In this document: positions 53,587 to 62,420 of the stretch, piece by piece
Numbering within the stretch: position 1 is the first letter of the stretch
Layout: the number at the start of each line of letters is the position of its first letter
Source of the DNA: an uncultured Flavobacterium sp.
GTDB taxonomy: Bacteria; Bacteroidota; Bacteroidia; Flavobacteriales; Flavobacteriaceae
Direction of reading: 5' to 3'
Assembly (NCBI RefSeq): GCF_943913405.1
Contig: NZ_CALTYA010000001.1
Span: 248,001-312,000 of the forward strand
Length of the DNA stretch: 64,000 bases
Made by a program: the position numbers and the translations under genes
Notes under the pieces: generated by a model
The model's input: the letters and a program-made list of their open reading frames with translations, nothing else
Database searches by the model: none
What the model was told of the DNA's origin: nothing

Positions 53587-53614
53587 AAAACCGCTCCAAT
53601 GGAGCGGTTTTTTT
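53587..53614 (+). terminator. terminator of the cold-shock gene
   Basis: AAAACCGCTCC and GGAGCGGTTTTTTT around a three-base loop. Confidence 0.88.
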
Positions 53615-53819
53615 ATGCTCATATTTTAACAGTATTAAAAAATTGATTTACATTTTTAAGTTTAATTATAAACTATTCTAAAATTTAGCTTTAAAAAAAT
53701 AAGATATTAATAAAGTACAAGAAATAATTTAATTATTATTTTTATTCATTCTAAATTAAAATTAAGCACAATATAATAAGGTATTGAAAACGTTAGGGTG
53801 CGAATTAAATATTGGCTCG

Positions 53820-53827
53820 TATATTTG
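53820..53827 (+). promoter_or_regulatory. -7 promoter box of the nuo operon
   Basis: TATATTTG matches the consensus and lies 27 bases before ATG at 53854. It falls inside the longer TTG-initiated reading of nuoA, which argues for the shorter protein. No clear -33 TTG at standard spacing; the rest of 53615-53819 holds nothing recognisable. Confidence 0.45.
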
Positions 53828-53853
53828 TAGATATTTTATTAAATAATTTATTC

Positions 53854-54219
53854 ATGAACACAGATCAGGCTAGTTATTTTCCAATATTGATGCAGTTTTT
53901 GCTTGCAGTTGGATTTGTAGTGATGACTATCATCGGTTCTAGTTTTTTAGGACCGAGAAGAAAATCAAAAAATAAAGATAAAAGTTTTGAGTGCGGTATC
54001 GAATCTGTCGGAAACGCACGTATTCCTTTTTCTGTAAAGTATTTCTTGGTTGCAATTTTGTTCGTATTATTCGATGTGGAAGTAATTTTCATGTATCCTT
54101 GGGCAGTGAATTTCAGAGAAATGGGCTGGATGGGATTGACAAAAATGGGAATCTTTATGTTTCTTCTTGTCGTAGGCTTTTTCTACGTGATGAAGAAAAA
54201 AGGTTTGGAGTGGGAATAA
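53854..54219 (+). CDS. nuoA: NADH-quinone oxidoreductase subunit A
   Basis: Small membrane subunit of complex I, 121 aa from ATG at 53854. Three membrane segments (FLLAVGFVVMTIIGS, FLVAILFVLFDVEVIFMYP, GIFMFLLVVGFFYVM), with the family-typical cytoplasmic loop KSFECGIESVGNARIPFSVKY. It is the first gene of the operon. Start chosen because the upstream TTG would put a promoter box inside the coding region. Confidence 0.95.
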   Translation: MNTDQASYFPILMQFLLAVGFVVMTIIGSSFLGPRRKSKNKDKSFECGIESVGNARIPFSVKYFLVAILFVLFDVEVIFMYPWAVNFREMGWMGLTKMGIFMFLLVVGFFYVMKKKGLEWE

Positions 54220-54220
54220 T

Positions 54221-54330
54221 AATTTAGATTTGAGAATTTAGATTTTAGATTCTCAGATTATAAATATGAAACTAGATTTCACTTTTAGAGTTATCTCAAT
54301 TCTAAAATCTGAATTCTAAAATCTAAAATT
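54221..54330. repeat. quasi-palindromic spacer between nuoA and nuoB
   Basis: The left arm repeats TTTAGATTT / TTTAGATTTTAGATTCT words and the right arm TCTAAAATCTGAATTCTAAAAT, their near complement, giving an imperfect hairpin with a loop of about 40 bases. It lacks a T run, so transcription should pass. Confidence 0.6.
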
Positions 54331-54332
54331 AA

Positions 54333-54881
54333 ATGAGTGATTCAAAAGTAAATATAGTAGACGCTCCAGAAGGAGTTCAAGGCGAAGGTTTTTTTGCAAC
54401 AAAGTTATCTGACGTTGTAGGTTTAGCGCGCGCCAATTCACTTTGGCCATTGCCTTTTGCAACTTCTTGTTGCGGTATCGAATTTATGGCAACAATGGCT
54501 TCGCATTATGACGTGGCACGTTTTGGTTCAGAACGTATGAGTTTCTCGCCGCGCCAAGCAGATATGCTTTTGGTTATGGGAACAATAGCAAAAAAAATGG
54601 CGCCGATTTTACGTCAAGTTTATGAACAAATGGCAGAACCAAGATGGGTTATCGCTGTGGGAGCTTGCGCTTCTTCAGGTGGAATTTTCGATACTTATTC
54701 AGTTTTGCAAGGTATTGACAAGGTGATTCCTGTGGATGTTTATGTTCCGGGTTGCCCGCCAAGACCAGAACAAATTCTTGATGGTGTGATGCGTTTGCAA
54801 GATTTAGTAAAATCTGAATCTGTGAGAAGAAGAAGTTCTCCTGAATACCAAGAATTATTAGCTTCTTATAACATTTCTTAA
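54333..54881 (+). CDS. nuoB: NADH-quinone oxidoreductase subunit B
   Basis: 182 aa peripheral subunit holding the N2 [4Fe-4S] cluster. The adjacent cysteines are in FATSCCGIEFMAT, with GACASSGGIFDTYSV and PGCPPRPEQILDGV giving the other ligands. N-terminal extension is short. Electrons pass from N2 to quinone here. It is separated from nuoA by a repeat-filled 113-bp spacer and from nuoC by 8 bp. Confidence 0.97.
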   Translation: MSDSKVNIVDAPEGVQGEGFFATKLSDVVGLARANSLWPLPFATSCCGIEFMATMASHYDVARFGSERMSFSPRQADMLLVMGTIAKKMAPILRQVYEQMAEPRWVIAVGACASSGGIFDTYSVLQGIDKVIPVDVYVPGCPPRPEQILDGVMRLQDLVKSESVRRRSSPEYQELLASYNIS

Positions 54882-54889
54882 TACAAAAA

Positions 54890-55411
54890 ATGGCTTTAGA
54901 AACCTCTGATATACAAAATAAGCTTGTTGACAATTTTGAATTGATTACCACCAATTTCGAACAACAGCACGATATATTCACTTTTGAAGTTGATTCTGAA
55001 TCAATCATTGAAGTGATGAAATTTTTGAGAGACGACAAGACATTGCGTTTCAATTTCTTAACTGACGTTTGCGGCATTCACTATCCTGATAATGAAATTG
55101 ACAGACAATTTGCCGTGGTTTACCATATGCACAATTGGATGGACAACGTTCGCATCAGAATCAAATGTTTTTTAAACGGAGAAAATCCAGAAATTGATAC
55201 GGTTACAAGTTTATTCCTTGGTGCCAACTGGCAAGAAAGAGAGACTTATGATTTCTACGGAATTATTTTCAAAGGCCATCCGCAGTTGAAAAGAATTTTG
55301 AATATGGATGAAATGACTTCTTTCCCGATGCGTAAAGAATTTCCTTTGGAAGATGGCGGAAGAACTGACAAAGACGACCGTTTCTTCGGAAGAACAACTG
55401 ATAATTGCTAA
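54890..55411 (+). CDS. nuoC: NADH-quinone oxidoreductase subunit C
   Basis: 173 aa, the 30-kDa subunit of the peripheral arm. The family signature lies at SLFLGANWQERETYDFYGIIF, then HPQLKRILNMDE and FPMRKEFPLEDGGR. It is a separate gene here, not fused to nuoD as in Escherichia coli. Starts 8 bp after nuoB. Confidence 0.96.
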   Translation: MALETSDIQNKLVDNFELITTNFEQQHDIFTFEVDSESIIEVMKFLRDDKTLRFNFLTDVCGIHYPDNEIDRQFAVVYHMHNWMDNVRIRIKCFLNGENPEIDTVTSLFLGANWQERETYDFYGIIFKGHPQLKRILNMDEMTSFPMRKEFPLEDGGRTDKDDRFFGRTTDNC

Positions 55412-55435
55412 CAGCACTGAAAATATTGATATAAT

Positions 55436-56671
55436 ATGTCAGACTTATTATTACCACCAGAATTAAGATATGCCGATATCATCAAGCAAAGGCAAAATGA
55501 AGACGGAAGCGAGCTATCGATTCTGAATCTTGGTCCAACGCACCCGGCAACTCACGGAATTTTCCAGAACATTCTTTTGATGGATGGAGAACGCATCGTG
55601 GAAGGCGAAGGAACGGTTGGATACATTCACCGTGCTTTCGAAAAAATCGCAGAAAATAGACCTTTTTACCAAATCACGCCGTTGACAGACAGAATGAATT
55701 ACTGTTCGTCGCCTATCAATAATATGGGTTGGTGGATGACTTTGGAAAAAGCATTACATATAGAAGTTCCAAAAAGAGTCCAATATTTAAGAGTTATCGT
55801 AATGGAATTGGCGCGTATTGCCGACCACATTATCTGTAATTCAGTACTTGGAGTTGATACCGGAGCTTTAACTGGTTTCTTATATGTTTTTCAATTTAGA
55901 GAAAAAATATATGAAATCTACGAAGAAATTTGTGGTGCTCGTTTGACTACAAATATGGGAAGAATCGGAGGTTTTGAAAGAGAATGGAGTCCTGCTGCAT
56001 TTAAAAAAATCAATGATTTCTTGGAAGAGTTTCCTCCAGTTTGGCAAGAATTCGAAAACTTATTGTTGCGTAACAGAATCTTTATGGACAGAACGATAAA
56101 CGTGGGTCCAATTTCTGCTGAACGCGCCATGAGCTACGGATTTACAGGTCCAAATTTAAGAGCTTCCGGAATTGATTATGATATTCGAGTAATGCAACCT
56201 TACAGTTCTTACGAAGATTTCGATTTCAAAATTCCGGTAGGTCAATCAGGTGATACGTATGACCGTTTCTGCGTAAGAAATGCAGAAGTTTGGGAAAGTA
56301 TCAGCATCATCAAACAAGCGTTGGCAAAAATGCCGGAAGGTCCTTTCCACGCTAATGTTCCTGATTATTATTTGCCACCAAAAGAAGATGTTTACACTAC
56401 AATGGAAGCCTTGATTTATCACTTTAAAATCGTGATGGGAGAAATTCCGGTTCCGGTTACAGAAGTATATCATCCGGTGGAAGGTGGAAATGGAGAATTA
56501 GGTTTCTACTTAATTACAGATGGCTCAAGAACGCCATTCCGTTTGCATTTCAGAAGACCTTGTTTTATTTATTACCAAGCATTTAACGAAATGGTAAAAG
56601 GACAAATGCTATCCGATGCGATTGCAACATTGTCAAGCTTGAACGTAATTGCAGGAGAATTAGACGCTTAA
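55436..56671 (+). CDS. nuoD: NADH-quinone oxidoreductase subunit D
   Basis: 411 aa, the 49-kDa quinone-site subunit related to nickel hydrogenases, without the nickel Cys ligands. Visible blocks include NLGPTHPATHGIFQNILLMDGE (given in part), GYIHRAFEKIAENR, DRMNYCSSPINNMGWW and the C-terminal DAIATLSSLNVIAGELDA. Together with NuoB it forms the quinone pocket. Confidence 0.97.
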   Translation: MSDLLLPPELRYADIIKQRQNEDGSELSILNLGPTHPATHGIFQNILLMDGERIVEGEGTVGYIHRAFEKIAENRPFYQITPLTDRMNYCSSPINNMGWWMTLEKALHIEVPKRVQYLRVIVMELARIADHIICNSVLGVDTGALTGFLYVFQFREKIYEIYEEICGARLTTNMGRIGGFEREWSPAAFKKINDFLEEFPPVWQEFENLLLRNRIFMDRTINVGPISAERAMSYGFTGPNLRASGIDYDIRVMQPYSSYEDFDFKIPVGQSGDTYDRFCVRNAEVWESISIIKQALAKMPEGPFHANVPDYYLPPKEDVYTTMEALIYHFKIVMGEIPVPVTEVYHPVEGGNGELGFYLITDGSRTPFRLHFRRPCFIYYQAFNEMVKGQMLSDAIATLSSLNVIAGELDA

Positions 56672-56679
56672 AAAAGATT

Positions 56680-56740
56680 GCAGATTTTTAGATTTTAGAT
56701 TTTTGCTATCAGAAATCTCAAATTAAAAATCTCAAATAAT
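56680..56740. repeat. quasi-palindromic spacer between nuoD and nuoE
   Basis: AGATTTTTAGATTTTAGATT on the left faces AAATCTCAAATTAAAAATCT on the right, a short imperfect inverted repeat. Similar in words to the nuoA-nuoB spacer but not a copy of it. Confidence 0.5.
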
Positions 56741-56755
56741 TAGAAGTAACAGAAT

Positions 56756-57280
56756 ATGGAAGTTTCGCATTTCAAACAAGAAATAAATATAACAGAAGCC
56801 TTGATGCAACGCATCAACGAGCTTTTGAGCCATTATCCAGCGGACAAGAAAAAATCAGCTTTGTTGCCGGTTTTACACGATGTTCAGGATGCTCACGACA
56901 ATTGGTTGAGTATCGAATTAATGGATAAAGTGGCAGAAATCCTTGAAATCAAACCTATCGAAGTGTATGAAGTTGTGTCGTTTTACACGATGTTTAACAG
57001 AAGACCAATCGGTAAATTTATGTTTGAATTCTGCCAAACGTCTTCGTGCTGTCTTCGCGGCGCTGAAAATTTAATGGATTACACTTGTGAAAAGTTAGGC
57101 GTTAATTTAGGCGAAACCACAGCTGACGGACTATTCGAAGTCAGAGGTGTGGAATGTCTTGGTGCTTGTGGTTATGCGCCAATGCTTCAATTAGGAGATT
57201 TCTACAAAGAAAATCTTACGAGAGAAAAAATTGACGAACTGATTGAGGATTGCAAAAACGGTAAAGTAAGCTTACACTAA
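56756..57280 (+). CDS. nuoE: NADH-quinone oxidoreductase subunit E
   Basis: 174 aa thioredoxin-like [2Fe-2S] subunit. Ligand pairs are in FCQTSSCCLRGAENL (Cys-x4-Cys) and RGVECLGACGYAPM (Cys-x3-Cys). The N-terminal helical part has SHYPADKKKSALLPVLHDVQ. Works with NuoF at the NADH end. Next gene follows after 11 bp. Confidence 0.96.
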   Translation: MEVSHFKQEINITEALMQRINELLSHYPADKKKSALLPVLHDVQDAHDNWLSIELMDKVAEILEIKPIEVYEVVSFYTMFNRRPIGKFMFEFCQTSSCCLRGAENLMDYTCEKLGVNLGETTADGLFEVRGVECLGACGYAPMLQLGDFYKENLTREKIDELIEDCKNGKVSLH

Positions 57281-57291
57281 TAATAGAAATT

Positions 57292-58659
57292 ATGTCAAAG
57301 AAAATATTATTAGACAAAATAAATGTTCCAGGGATTAAAACCTATGAAGTCTATCGTCGTGAAGGCGGTTATGCTTCTGTGGAAAAAGCCCTGAAAACAA
57401 TGACTCCAGACGAAGTTGTTACTGAAGTTAAGAATTCTGGATTGAAAGGTCGTGGTGGCGCTGGTTTCCCAATGGGAATGAAGTGGAGCTTTATCGACAA
57501 GAAATCTGGAAATCCAAGACACTTGGTTTGCAACGCCGATGAGTCTGAACCGGGAACTTTTAAAGACCGTTATTTGATGGAATACATCCCGCATCTTTTG
57601 ATTGAGGGAATGATTACCGCAAGTTATGCCTTGGAAGCACACCTTTCTTACATTTATATTCGTGGAGAATATATGTGGGTTTTCAAAATTTTAGAAAATG
57701 CTATCAAGGAAGCTTACGCTGCGGGATGGTTAGGAAAAAATATTTTAGGAACAGGTTATGACTTGGATTTACATGTTCACGTTGGAGCTGGAGCTTATAT
57801 CTGCGGAGAAGAAACTGCCTTAATCGAATCTCTGGAAGGTAAAAGAGGAAATCCTCGTATCAAACCGCCATTTCCTGCAATCAGCGGATTATGGGCAAAT
57901 CCAACCGTTGTAAATAACGTAGAATCAATTGCTACAGTTCCTTATATCATTAATAATACAGGTGCCGAATACGCAAAAATTGGAACTGAGAAATCCACAG
58001 GAACTAAATTAATTTCTGCTTCAGGACACGTTAAAAATCCGGGCGTTTATGAAATTGAATTAGGAATAAGTGTTTACGAATTCATCAACTCTGATGAATA
58101 TTTGGGAGGAATGTTAGACGACAGACCTTTAAAAGCATTAGTTCCAGGAGGTTCATCTGTGCCAATTTTGCCAGCCCATTTGATTTATAAAACAGCCAAT
58201 GGCGATGACCGAATGATGTCTTACGAATCTTTGAGCGACGGAGGTTTTGCAACGGGTTCGATGTTGGGTTCCGGAGGATTTATTGTTTACAATGATACAT
58301 CGTGCATCGTTAGAAACACTTGGAATTTTTCAAGATTCTACCACCACGAAAGTTGCGGACAATGTTCGCCTTGCCGTGAAGGAACAGGATGGCTTGAAAA
58401 AGTATTGCATAGAATTGAAACCGGTCACGGCCGTGAAGAGGATATCGATTTGTTGTGGAGCATCCAAAGCAAAATCGAAGGAAATACAATCTGTCCGTTA
58501 GGTGACGCGGCGGCTTGGCCAGTTGCAGCAGCAATTCGCCACTTCAGAGACGAATTTGAATACCATGTTCGTTTCCCTGAAAAGATTAAAAACAGAGACC
58601 ATTTTGTGGCGGAACCTTTTGAAAAGGTAAAACATTTGGTAGCGAAGCAAACAGTATAA
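57292..58659 (+). CDS. nuoF: NADH-quinone oxidoreductase subunit F
   Basis: 455 aa NADH-oxidising subunit with FMN. The nucleotide region is visible as GLKGRGGAGFPMGMKWSF and CNADESEPGTFKDRYLM; SLBB region near 240-330; [4Fe-4S] ligands in ESCGQCSPCREGTGW and a final Cys in NTICPLGDAAAW. Together with NuoE it forms the electron input module. Confidence 0.97.
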   Translation: MSKKILLDKINVPGIKTYEVYRREGGYASVEKALKTMTPDEVVTEVKNSGLKGRGGAGFPMGMKWSFIDKKSGNPRHLVCNADESEPGTFKDRYLMEYIPHLLIEGMITASYALEAHLSYIYIRGEYMWVFKILENAIKEAYAAGWLGKNILGTGYDLDLHVHVGAGAYICGEETALIESLEGKRGNPRIKPPFPAISGLWANPTVVNNVESIATVPYIINNTGAEYAKIGTEKSTGTKLISASGHVKNPGVYEIELGISVYEFINSDEYLGGMLDDRPLKALVPGGSSVPILPAHLIYKTANGDDRMMSYESLSDGGFATGSMLGSGGFIVYNDTSCIVRNTWNFSRFYHHESCGQCSPCREGTGWLEKVLHRIETGHGREEDIDLLWSIQSKIEGNTICPLGDAAAWPVAAAIRHFRDEFEYHVRFPEKIKNRDHFVAEPFEKVKHLVAKQTV

Positions 58660-58660
58660 A

Positions 58661-58752
58661 GACAGTTAAAAGTCGAAAGTAAAAAGTAATAAAGTCGAAA
58701 GACTCCAACATTACTTTAAGACTTTAGACATTAGACTTTAAGACTAAAAAAA
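58661..58752. repeat. quasi-palindromic spacer between nuoF and nuoG
   Basis: AGTCGAAAGT, AAAAAGTAATAAAGTCGAAA on the left face ATTACTTTAAGACTTTAGAC, ATTAGACTTTAAGACT on the right. The words differ from the other nuo spacers, yet the architecture (oligo-repeat arm, small loop, near-complement) is the same. Confidence 0.6.
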
Positions 58753-58754
58753 GA

Positions 58755-59804
58755 ATGAAAGTAACAATAGACGGTCAAAGTATAGAAGTAGAACCAGGAA
58801 CCACAATCCTGCAGGCTGCTCGAATGATTGGTGGAGAATCAGTACCGCCAACGATGTGCTATTACTCAAAATTGAAAGGTTCTGGCGGAAAATGCCGTGC
58901 CTGTTTGGTGGAAGTTTCTAAAGGAAGCGACGCCAACCCTACTCCGATGCCAAAGTTGATGGCTTCCTGCGTGACAGGAGTTATGGACGGTATGGAAGTG
59001 AACAGCATCAAATCAGAGCGTGTTACAGAAGCAAGAAAATCGGTTACAGAATTTTTGCTGATTAATCACCCGCTAGATTGTCCAGTTTGTGACCAGGCCG
59101 GAGAATGTGATTTGCAAAACTTGAGCTTCAAGCACGGGAAATCGCAAACGCGTTACATTGAAGAAAAAAGAACTTTTGAGCCAGAAAATATTGGTCCGAA
59201 TATTCAATTGCACATGAATCGTTGCATTTTATGCTACCGATGTGTGATGGTTGCTGACCAATTGACTGACAATCGCGTTCACGGAGTTATGGACAGAGGC
59301 GATCACTCGAACATTTCGACTTGTATTTCAAAAGCGATTGACAATGAATTCTCTGGAAATATGATTGACGTTTGTCCAGTTGGAGCTTTGACTGACAAGA
59401 CTTTCCGTTTCAAACAGAGAGTTTGGTTTAACAAGCCTTACAACGCACACAGAGAATGTACGACACCAGGATGTTGCGGAAAAACAACGGTTTGGATGTT
59501 TGGTAATGAAATCCAAAGAGTTACCGGAAGAAAAGATGAATTTCACGAAGTGGAAGATTTCATCTGCAACGAATGCCGTTTTGACCATAAAGACACAAAA
59601 GATTGGGTTATCGAAGGACCAAGAAAATTCGAGAAAGATTCTGTAATCAACCAAAATAATTACACTAGAAAATTAGATACGGTGGTTATCGAAACAGAAA
59701 AAGGAATCTTGAAAGGTCGTGACCAAGACAGAAAGAAAATCAGTATGCCGGCAATTCCTTTGAAAAGAGAAGAGCAAGAAGCATTTAAGGAAGGTAATAT
59801 TTAA
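58755..59804 (+). CDS. nuoG: short NuoG, iron-sulfur subunit of complex I
   Basis: Only 349 aa, against roughly 700-900 in classical NuoG. The N-terminal [2Fe-2S] domain (PTMCYYSKLKGSGGKCRACL), His-Cys [4Fe-4S] (HPLDCPVCDQAGECDLQNL), further [4Fe-4S] (NRCILCYRC and DVCPVGAL) and a Cys-rich block (CTTPGCCGKTT, NECRFDHKD) are all kept; the molybdopterin-like domain is missing after about residue 280. No stop or frameshift is seen, and nuoH follows 5 bp later. The protein is probably complete as a reduced form, as recalled for other Bacteroidota. Confidence 0.93.
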   Translation: MKVTIDGQSIEVEPGTTILQAARMIGGESVPPTMCYYSKLKGSGGKCRACLVEVSKGSDANPTPMPKLMASCVTGVMDGMEVNSIKSERVTEARKSVTEFLLINHPLDCPVCDQAGECDLQNLSFKHGKSQTRYIEEKRTFEPENIGPNIQLHMNRCILCYRCVMVADQLTDNRVHGVMDRGDHSNISTCISKAIDNEFSGNMIDVCPVGALTDKTFRFKQRVWFNKPYNAHRECTTPGCCGKTTVWMFGNEIQRVTGRKDEFHEVEDFICNECRFDHKDTKDWVIEGPRKFEKDSVINQNNYTRKLDTVVIETEKGILKGRDQDRKKISMPAIPLKREEQEAFKEGNI

Positions 59805-59809
59805 TCAAA

Positions 59810-60844
59810 ATGGATAGCACTATAATTATAGAAAAAGGAATTTTCATTGTCATCATCTTTGCAATTACAATGCTGATGGCGATGTATTCTACGCTTGCAG
59901 AAAGAAAAGTTGCCGCTTGGCTTCAAGACCGTGTGGGTCCGAATAGAGCTGGAAAAGGTGGAATCTTGCAACCGCTTGCCGATGGTTTGAAATTATTTTC
60001 GAAAGAAGAATTCTTGCCAGATACGCCGAATAAATTTTTATTCGTAGTTGGTCCAGCAATTTCAATGAGTGTGGCCTTGATGACAAGTGCCGTTATTCCT
60101 TGGGGTGACAAGTTGCATTTGTTTGGCAGAGATATTATTCTACAAGCTACTGATATTGACGTAGCGATTTTATATGTCTTCGGAGTATTGTCTGTTGGTG
60201 TTTACGGAATTATGATTGGAGGCTGGGCTTCTAACAACAAATTCTCACTAATGTCAGCAATGCGTGCGGCTTCGCAGATGATTTCTTATGAAGTAGCGAT
60301 GGGACTTTCCATCATTGCTTTGTTAATGATGACAGGAACCTTAAGCTTGCGCGAAATTTCGTTACAGCAATCAGGAATGAACTGGAATATTTTCTACCAG
60401 CCTTTAGGATTCGTAATCTTTTTGGTATGCTCTTTCGCTGAAACAAACAGAACGCCTTTTGACTTGGCAGAATGTGAGGCCGAGTTAATTGGAGGTTACC
60501 ATACTGAATATTCATCGATGAGAATGGGATTTTATTTGTTCGCTGAATATGCGAGTATGTTTATCTCTTCAACGATTTTAGCCGTTTTATATCTTGGTGC
60601 TTACAATTATCCAGGAATGGCTTGGGCAGTTGAAAACTGGGGTGTGAATATTGCAAACGTAATCGGGATTTTAGTGTTATTTGGTAAAATCTGTTTCTTC
60701 ATCTTCTTCTTTATGTGGGTGAGATGGACGATTCCAAGATTTAGATATGACCAATTAATGCGATTAGGATGGCAGATGCTGATACCATTAGCAATTGCAA
60801 ATATTGTGATTACTGGAGTTGTGATTTTGTTGTTTGATAGCTAG
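59810..60844 (+). CDS. nuoH: NADH-quinone oxidoreductase subunit H
   Basis: 344 aa, about eight membrane segments, forming much of the quinone access channel. Typical blocks are STLAERKVAAWLQDRVGPNR, LADGLKLFSKEEF and the cytoplasmic loop SFAETNRTPFDLAECEAELI with conserved acids. The 181-bp gap to nuoI contains a structured element. Confidence 0.97.
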   Translation: MDSTIIIEKGIFIVIIFAITMLMAMYSTLAERKVAAWLQDRVGPNRAGKGGILQPLADGLKLFSKEEFLPDTPNKFLFVVGPAISMSVALMTSAVIPWGDKLHLFGRDIILQATDIDVAILYVFGVLSVGVYGIMIGGWASNNKFSLMSAMRAASQMISYEVAMGLSIIALLMMTGTLSLREISLQQSGMNWNIFYQPLGFVIFLVCSFAETNRTPFDLAECEAELIGGYHTEYSSMRMGFYLFAEYASMFISSTILAVLYLGAYNYPGMAWAVENWGVNIANVIGILVLFGKICFFIFFFMWVRWTIPRFRYDQLMRLGWQMLIPLAIANIVITGVVILLFDS

Positions 60845-60892
60845 TCGACAACGATTGTTCCAGAAGTTTAAAGAATTCGAATAGATTGATAA

Positions 60893-60965
60893 ATAGCCCC
60901 GATTGAAGAGGAAATCCTTTTTCTTTCTTCTTTAGAAAGAAAAAGATTGCAACGGAAAGCGGGAA
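60893..60965. repeat. structured Flavobacteriia-type intergenic element between nuoH and nuoI
   Basis: Begins TAGCCCCGATTGAAGAGGAA, continues to a strong hairpin CTTTTTCTTTC / GAAAGAAAAAG (60917-60945), and ends GATTGCAACGGAAAGCGGGA, so GCCCCG-like and AGCGGGA ends flank it. From memory, elements with TAGCCCCGAT ... AGCGG(A)TAGCGGGA ends recur between genes in Flavobacterium genomes. The element does not look like a terminator of nuoH because the operon continues. Confidence 0.6.
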
Positions 60966-61025
60966 AATGGATGGCTGAAACAAAAGAAAGTTTCGCTTCA
61001 TATAAATAAGAAATTAATTACTGAT

Positions 61026-61571
61026 ATGTCAATAGAAACTGTATCATTATCGGGAAGAAAAACACAGGTTTCCAATAAAAAGATGACTTTTTTGGAGAGC
61101 CTTTATCTTGTGGCGATTGTGAAAGGATTGTTCATTACGATCAAGCACTTGTTCACTAGAAAAGTGACGATTAAATATCCGGAACAAAAGAGAGAAATGA
61201 GTCCTGTTTATCGTGGTCAGCACATGCTGATGCGTGATGATGAAGGTCGCGAGCGTTGTACGGCGTGCGGACTTTGCGCACTTTCTTGTCCTGCGGAAGC
61301 TATCACAATGAAAGCCGAAGAGAGAAAGCCGGAAGAAAAACATTTGTATAGAGAAGAAAAATATGCTTCGATTTATGAAATCAATATGTTGCGTTGTATT
61401 TTCTGCGGATTGTGTGAAGAAGCTTGCCCAAAACAGGCCATTTACTTGACAACTTCTAAAAAAATCGTTCAGGCAGATTATGATCGTGGCGAATTCATTT
61501 ATGGAAAAGACAAATTGGTGATGCCATTAGAGCAAGCTTTGAATAATACTAAATTGAAAACGGCTAATTAA
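61026..61571 (+). CDS. nuoI: NADH-quinone oxidoreductase subunit I
   Basis: 181 aa with two ferredoxin [4Fe-4S] motifs, RCTACGLCALSCPAEAI (near 80) and RCIFCGLCEEACPKQAI (near 120), clusters N6a and N6b, bridging NuoG to NuoB. An N-terminal amphipathic segment (LYLVAIVKGLFITIKHLF) anchors it at the membrane. NuoJ follows 1 bp later. Confidence 0.97.
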   Translation: MSIETVSLSGRKTQVSNKKMTFLESLYLVAIVKGLFITIKHLFTRKVTIKYPEQKREMSPVYRGQHMLMRDDEGRERCTACGLCALSCPAEAITMKAEERKPEEKHLYREEKYASIYEINMLRCIFCGLCEEACPKQAIYLTTSKKIVQADYDRGEFIYGKDKLVMPLEQALNNTKLKTAN

Positions 61572-61572
61572 T

Positions 61573-62091
61573 ATGTTGACAACTGTATTTTATATTTTAT
61601 CTGCATTGACTCTGGCAACGGCGTTTTTGACGATTTTGACCAAAAACCCAATCCACAGTGCGATTTATTTGGTAATTTGTTTCTTTTCAATTGCCGGCCA
61701 TTACTTGATGTTCAATGCTCAGTTTTTAGCGGTTGTACATATTATAGTATATTCTGGAGCGATTATGATTTTGCTCTTATTTACCATAATGCTCATGAAT
61801 CTCAACAAGGAAGATGAAAAGCACAAAAGTGGCCTCACAATTGTCGCCGCCGTTGCTTCGTTTTGCTTGGTTTGCTTCGTACTTTTGGCTGCTTTCTTGA
61901 AATCAATGCCAATTATCGAAGAATATTATGTTTCAGGAGAAGATTACCAATCCATTAAAGTTCTTGGAAAAGTTTTGCTTGACGAGAAAGAAGGATTTAT
62001 GGTTCCGTTTGAATTTGCTTCCGTATTACTTTTAGTATCTATGATTGGAGCGGTTTTATTGTCTAAAAAAGAAGAAAAATTAAGCGTATAG
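61573..62091 (+). CDS. nuoJ: NADH-quinone oxidoreductase subunit J
   Basis: 172 aa with five membrane segments. The signature NPIHSAIYLVICFFSIAGHY and HIIVYSGAIMILLLFTIMLM are typical. The segment 95-145 lies outside the membrane (SMPIIEEYYVSGEDYQ). One base separates it from nuoI and two from nuoK. Confidence 0.95.
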   Translation: MLTTVFYILSALTLATAFLTILTKNPIHSAIYLVICFFSIAGHYLMFNAQFLAVVHIIVYSGAIMILLLFTIMLMNLNKEDEKHKSGLTIVAAVASFCLVCFVLLAAFLKSMPIIEEYYVSGEDYQSIKVLGKVLLDEKEGFMVPFEFASVLLLVSMIGAVLLSKKEEKLSV

Positions 62092-62093
62092 TC

Positions 62094-62414
62094 ATGCAAA
62101 ATGTTTTACAAGAAATAGGCGTTGAAAACTACATTTATCTTTCTACAATTTTATTTTGTATTGGGATATTCGGAGTATTATTCAGAAAAAATGCTATCAT
62201 AATGTTTATGTCAATCGAAATCATGCTGAATGCAGTAAATCTGCTTTTGGTAGTTTTTTCTACGTATCACCAAGATGCTTCTGGACAAGTTTTTGTATTC
62301 TTTTCAATGGCTGTCGCTGCTGCGGAAGTTGCCGTTGGATTAGCCATTTTGGTTGGAATTTACAGAAATATCCATTCGATTGATATTGACAAATTAAAAA
62401 ATTTAAAAGGATAA
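62094..62414 (+). CDS. nuoK: NADH-quinone oxidoreductase subunit K
   Basis: 106 aa, three membrane segments. Conserved Glu residues in MFMSIEIMLNAVNLLLV and AVAAAEVAVGLAILVG belong to the proton path. Starts 2 bp after nuoJ and ends 6 bp before nuoL. Confidence 0.96.
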   Translation: MQNVLQEIGVENYIYLSTILFCIGIFGVLFRKNAIIMFMSIEIMLNAVNLLLVVFSTYHQDASGQVFVFFSMAVAAAEVAVGLAILVGIYRNIHSIDIDKLKNLKG

Positions 62415-62420
62415 TCCCTG

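Noticed and set aside
53812..53853. TTG start giving a 135-aa NuoA
   Set aside because: It would place a -7 promoter box within the coding region, and the family begins near the ATG at 53854.
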